NCBI GenBank assembly: GCA_045226335.1
Contig: JBGVCH010000085.1
Location: 13,388-77,387 of the forward strand
Source: RUG11272 sp045226335
GTDB lineage: Bacteria; Bacillota; Clostridia; Christensenellales; Aristaeellaceae
Reading direction: 5' to 3'
DNA: 64,000 bases
The notes under the pieces were generated by a model, which did no database searches, was not told where the DNA came from, and was given only the letters and a program-made list of their open reading frames with translations. The position numbers and the translations under genes are program-made. This document shows positions 61,320 to 64,000 of the stretch, piece after piece; the first letter of the stretch is position 1; every line of letters starts with the position of its first letter.

Positions 61320-63090
61320 CCGCCTCACCGCCTTCCTCCACCAGCTGGCGTTCCAGCTGCTGTTTGTCGTGGATGCTGCGATAAAGGCCGTTCAGGGCCA
61401 TCAGTTCCTCGTGGGTGCCATACTCCGCGCGGCGGCCGTCCTCCAGCACCAGGATGTGATCCGCATCCTGAATGGTGGAGATGCGGTGCGCGATGATCAG
61501 GGTGGTGTGGCCCTTCCGGGTCTTGCGCAGATTCTCCAGGATCCGCTCCTCGGTGTCCGTGTCCACGGCAGAGAGGGAGTCGTCGAGAATGAGGATCGGC
61601 GCGTTTTTCAGCAGGGCCCGGGCGATGGCGGTGCGCTGCTTCTGGCCGCCGGACACGGTTACGCCGCGCTCGCCCACCAGGGTGTCATAACCGTCCGGGA
61701 ATTCCATGATGTTGTCGTGGACGCAGGCCGCCTCGGCCGCCGCCACCACCTGTTCGTGGGTGGGATCCTCCGCCCCGAAAGCGATGTTGTTCTCCACCGT
61801 GTCGGAGAACAGGAAGCTGTCCTGGGGCACATAGGCGATGTCCCGCCGCAGCACGGGCAGGGGGATCTCCCGGATAGGCCGGCCGTCCATCTCGATCATG
61901 TCCGGGCTTTCGGTGTCCCACATGCGCTCCAGCAGGCTCACCAGCGTGGTCTTCCCCGCGCCGGTGCGGCCGATGACGGCCAGGGTCTCGCCGGCCTGAA
62001 CCGTCACGCTGACGTCCGTCAGGGCCGGGTGCTGTTCCGCGCCGGGATAGGCGAAGCTCAGGTGCTTCAGCTCGATCCCGCCCTTCAGGGACGTGACGGA
62101 CGGGTCGCCCTTGTCCACGATGTCCGGCTTGGCCTCAAAGATGCCCCGGAGGCGTTTCAGGGAGGCCAAGCCCTGGGAGATGCTGGACACCGCTTCGCCC
62201 ACGGCGATCATGGGCCACACCAGCATGGTCAGGTAGCTGTTGAACAGCACGAAATCCCCCAGGCTGATGTCCCCGTGGATGGCCAGCCAGCCGCCGTAGA
62301 GCAGGTTCAGGGAGATGGAGATGCCGATGACCAGGTCCAGCGCAGGAAACACCGTGGACACCAGCCGGGCCACGCCGAGGTTTTTGTCCTTGCACTTCAG
62401 GCTGGCCTTCGCGAAGGCATAGAGTTCTTTGCGCTCCTGGACAAAGGCCTTGATGACCCGGATGCCGCTGATGGCCTCCTGGGTCTGGTCTGTCAGGGAG
62501 GAGAAGGCCTCCTGCTTCTCCAGGAAGCGCCGGTGCATGGCCTTGCCAAAAAACACGTCCCCGACGATAATCAGCATCATGGGCAGCAGAGACACCGCCG
62601 TCAGCCGGACGTCAATCTCCCGGATCATGTTGAACAGCACCAGCGAAAGCTGCACCGTGGCGTCAAAGGTGGTGATGATGGTCATACCCAGCAGCTGGCG
62701 GACCGCCTGCAGGTCGCTGGTGAAGTGCGCCATCAGGTCGCCGGTTTTGTGCTCGTTGTAATAGCGGGGCGAGAGGGTTTCCAGATGGCCGAAGAGGTCG
62801 TTGCGCAGATCCCGCTCCACCTGTCTGGAAGCGCCAAAGAAGAAAAAGCGCCAGCCGAAGCGTCCCACGGCCACGATCGCCGCGAAGGCCAGCATTTTCC
62901 ACAGCAGCCCTGTGATGGCCTGCATGGTGACGGTCACGGGATCCGCGGACAGGCCGTCCATAATGTCCCGTGTGATCTTCGGAACCTCCACCGTCAGGAA
63001 GTCCACAGCCGTCAGCGAGGCGATCCCCAGCACATACCACAGCCAGTACCGCTTCACATAATGTCCGGCGAGCTTCAGTTCCCTGTTCAT
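61312..63090 (-). CDS. ABC exporter half-transporter, degenerate ATPase site
   Basis: Start at 63090 (MNRELKLAGHYVKRYW), with AGGAGG 6 bases upstream; 592 residues. Six membrane segments (about 15-310) and an ATPase with GRTGAGKTT Walker A near 380, VSGGQKQRTAIARAL signature near 485 and LILDDSLSAVD, where the catalytic glutamate is aspartate. One subunit with this change and one normal subunit is the TM287/288 or BmrCD pattern. It starts the operon from a strong promoter. Confidence 0.93.
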   Translation of the reverse strand: MNRELKLAGHYVKRYWLWYVLGIASLTAVDFLTVEVPKITRDIMDGLSADPVTVTMQAITGLLWKMLAFAAIVAVGRFGWRFFFFGASRQVERDLRNDLFGHLETLSPRYYNEHKTGDLMAHFTSDLQAVRQLLGMTIITTFDATVQLSLVLFNMIREIDVRLTAVSLLPMMLIIVGDVFFGKAMHRRFLEKQEAFSSLTDQTQEAISGIRVIKAFVQERKELYAFAKASLKCKDKNLGVARLVSTVFPALDLVIGISISLNLLYGGWLAIHGDISLGDFVLFNSYLTMLVWPMIAVGEAVSSISQGLASLKRLRGIFEAKPDIVDKGDPSVTSLKGGIELKHLSFAYPGAEQHPALTDVSVTVQAGETLAVIGRTGAGKTTLVSLLERMWDTESPDMIEMDGRPIREIPLPVLRRDIAYVPQDSFLFSDTVENNIAFGAEDPTHEQVVAAAEAACVHDNIMEFPDGYDTLVGERGVTVSGGQKQRTAIARALLKNAPILILDDSLSAVDTDTEERILENLRKTRKGHTTLIIAHRISTIQDADHILVLEDGRRAEYGTHEELMALNGLYRSIHDKQQLERQLVEEGGEADG

Positions 63091-63113
63091 CCTCATCCTC
63101 CTGTGCACGGGGT

Positions 63114-63142
63114 ATCTTATCGCATCCGTTCCGGCCTGTCAA
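63114..63142 (-). promoter_or_regulatory. Promoter of the heterodimeric ABC exporter operon
   Basis: On the minus strand TTGACA (perfect), 17 nt, TAAGAT, about 25 bases before the start codon. Confidence 0.86.
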
Positions 63143-63171
63143 TCGATGGAAGGAGAAATTTCCGTATTGCA

Positions 63172-63200
63172 TTGCGAAACGCCGGTTTTTCATGTACAAT
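63172..63200 (+). promoter_or_regulatory. Promoter of murB
   Basis: TTGCGA, 17 nt, TACAAT, 27 bases before the murB start. It is divergent from the exporter promoter. Confidence 0.8.
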
Positions 63201-63226
63201 ACTTGCGGCAGACGGGAGGTATGTCC

Positions 63227-64000
63227 ATGACGGATCGGATCGCGGATTTTGAGGCACGCGTCGGCGGGATCGCGCTGGCGCGGAATGTTTCCATGGCTTC
63301 CTGCACCACCCTGCGGCTGGGCGGGCCCGCGGACCTTCTGGCGGAGCCGTGCAGCGAGGAGGAGCTGCGGGTCCTGCTCCGGGAGGCCTCCGCGTTTGGC
63401 CTGCCGGTCACCGTCATCGGCCGGGGGTCCAACCTGCTGGTGCGGGATGGCGGCATCCGCGGCCTGGTGATCCGCATCGGCCGGGGCCTGCGCGCCATCG
63501 CCCGGGAGGGAGACACCCTCACCGCCGAAGCCGGCGCCTCCCTGGCGGAACTGGCCCGTTTCGCCGCGGAGAACAGCCTCGGCGGGCTGGCTTTCGCGGC
63601 GGGGATCCCGGGATCCGTAGGCGGCGGGCTGGTGATGAACGCCGGCGCCTACGGCGGCGAGCTCTGCCAGGTGTGCGAGTGGGTCGGCGGGCTCCGGATG
63701 GACGGGACCGCGTTCCGCTACAGCGGTGAGGAGATGGCCTTCGGCTATCGGCACTCCCGCCTGCAGGACGAGGACGCCATTGTGACGCGGGCCTGTTTCC
63801 GGCTCATCCCCGGCGACCGCGCGGAGATCGAGGCCGCCATGGCCGATCTGGCTGTCCGGCGCAGCGAGAAGCAGCCCCTGAACGTGCCCAGCGCCGGGTC
63901 CACCTTCAAGCGCCCGGAGGGGCATTTCGCCGCGGCCCTCATCGACCAGTGCGGCCTGAAGGGCTACGCGGTCGGGGGCGCCCGGGTCAGCGAAAAGCAC
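63227..64000 (+). CDS. murB: UDP-N-acetylenolpyruvoylglucosamine reductase, cut by the window edge
   Basis: Makes UDP-MurNAc for peptidoglycan with NADPH and FAD. Start at 63227 chosen because GGGAGG lies 7 bases upstream (an ATG at 63221 is too close). The visible 258 residues have the N-terminal TTLRLGGPAD strand, VIGRGSNLLVRDGGIRG near 65-81, GLAFAAGIPGSVGGGLVMNAG near 115-135 (FAD domain), FGYRHSRLQ near 170, and PSAGSTFKRPEGHFAA near 224, whose serine is the proton donor. The frame is open to the right edge; about 30-50 residues are missing. Confidence 0.96.
   Translation, partial: MTDRIADFEARVGGIALARNVSMASCTTLRLGGPADLLAEPCSEEELRVLLREASAFGLPVTVIGRGSNLLVRDGGIRGLVIRIGRGLRAIAREGDTLTAEAGASLAELARFAAENSLGGLAFAAGIPGSVGGGLVMNAGAYGGELCQVCEWVGGLRMDGTAFRYSGEEMAFGYRHSRLQDEDAIVTRACFRLIPGDRAEIEAAMADLAVRRSEKQPLNVPSAGSTFKRPEGHFAAALIDQCGLKGYAVGGARVSEKH

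Noticed and set aside
61279..63252. 657-codon open frame antisense to the ABC exporter genes
   Set aside because: Shadow frame; spans a promoter region and two real genes.

Overview
This window is a GC-rich, gene-dense stretch of a bacterial chromosome, most likely from an uncultivated Clostridia-type member of the Bacillota. The signs are strong AGGAGG-type ribosome binding sites, consensus sigma-A promoters with 16-18 nt spacers, a LexA box of the Bacillus/Clostridium kind, a YqhQ/PrmC/PrfA/Sua5 cluster, a BmpA-type nucleoside transporter, RelQ-type alarmone synthetase, Soj/Spo0J, an AddB-type nuclease and split methionine synthase. No rRNA, tRNA, CRISPR array, prophage or insertion sequence was seen. 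Genus cannot be stated from sequence alone.

Layout. 1-5.4 kb (+): DNA polymerase IV tail, a small unknown protein, then yqhQ-prmC-prfA-sua5-araD. 5.4-14.2 kb (-): a probable ribulokinase-like kinase, dnaX, a ComEA-like protein, cysS, a sugar-phosphate isomerase, uridine kinase, tpiA and pgk. 14.4-16.8 kb (+): a self-regulated TetR repressor with a two-gene ABC exporter. 16.9-18.4 kb (-): an IMP dehydrogenase of the Tritrichomonas-like subgroup. 18.5-22.4 kb (+): an orphan sensor kinase translationally coupled to a glycosyltransferase and a penicillin-recognising-fold serine hydrolase. 22.4-28.7 kb (-): a LexA-methionine sulfoxide reductase-deoxynucleotidase operon, and a methionine/folate operon (oxidoreductase, metF, MetH activation protein, metH). 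28.8-33.7 kb (+): a complete BMP-family nucleoside ABC transporter whose ATPase has an odd poly-lysine tail. 33.8-44.7 kb (+): parA-parB, a glycan block (sugar transferase, split transketolase, LicD), WalJ-like hydrolase, ABC-F ATPase, trmL, argH, rmuC. 44.7-53.6 kb (-): addB, then an operon of orphan sugar-binding protein, galK, AlgX-like protein and MBOAT acyltransferase. 53.7-55.1 kb (-): a small zinc-ribbon protein behind a long structured RNA leader, and an alarmone synthetase. 55.2-59.4 kb (+): DUF4342 protein, a two-component system and a GH13 glucosidase. 59.4-63.1 kb (-): a heterodimeric ABC exporter. 63.2 kb to the end (+): murB, cut by the window edge.

Most of the window is housekeeping. 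The least explained element is the roughly 215-nt structured region at 54076-54290, which has its own strong promoter, a GNRA tetraloop hairpin, a closing helix that competes with a local one, and a downstream gene with no clear Shine-Dalgarno site. Other points worth checking are the A8 slippage site plus hairpin in dnaX, the poly-lysine tail, two solute-binding proteins without a lipobox cysteine, the AddB without a recognisable Walker A and without AddA beside it, and the split transketolase beside LicD.
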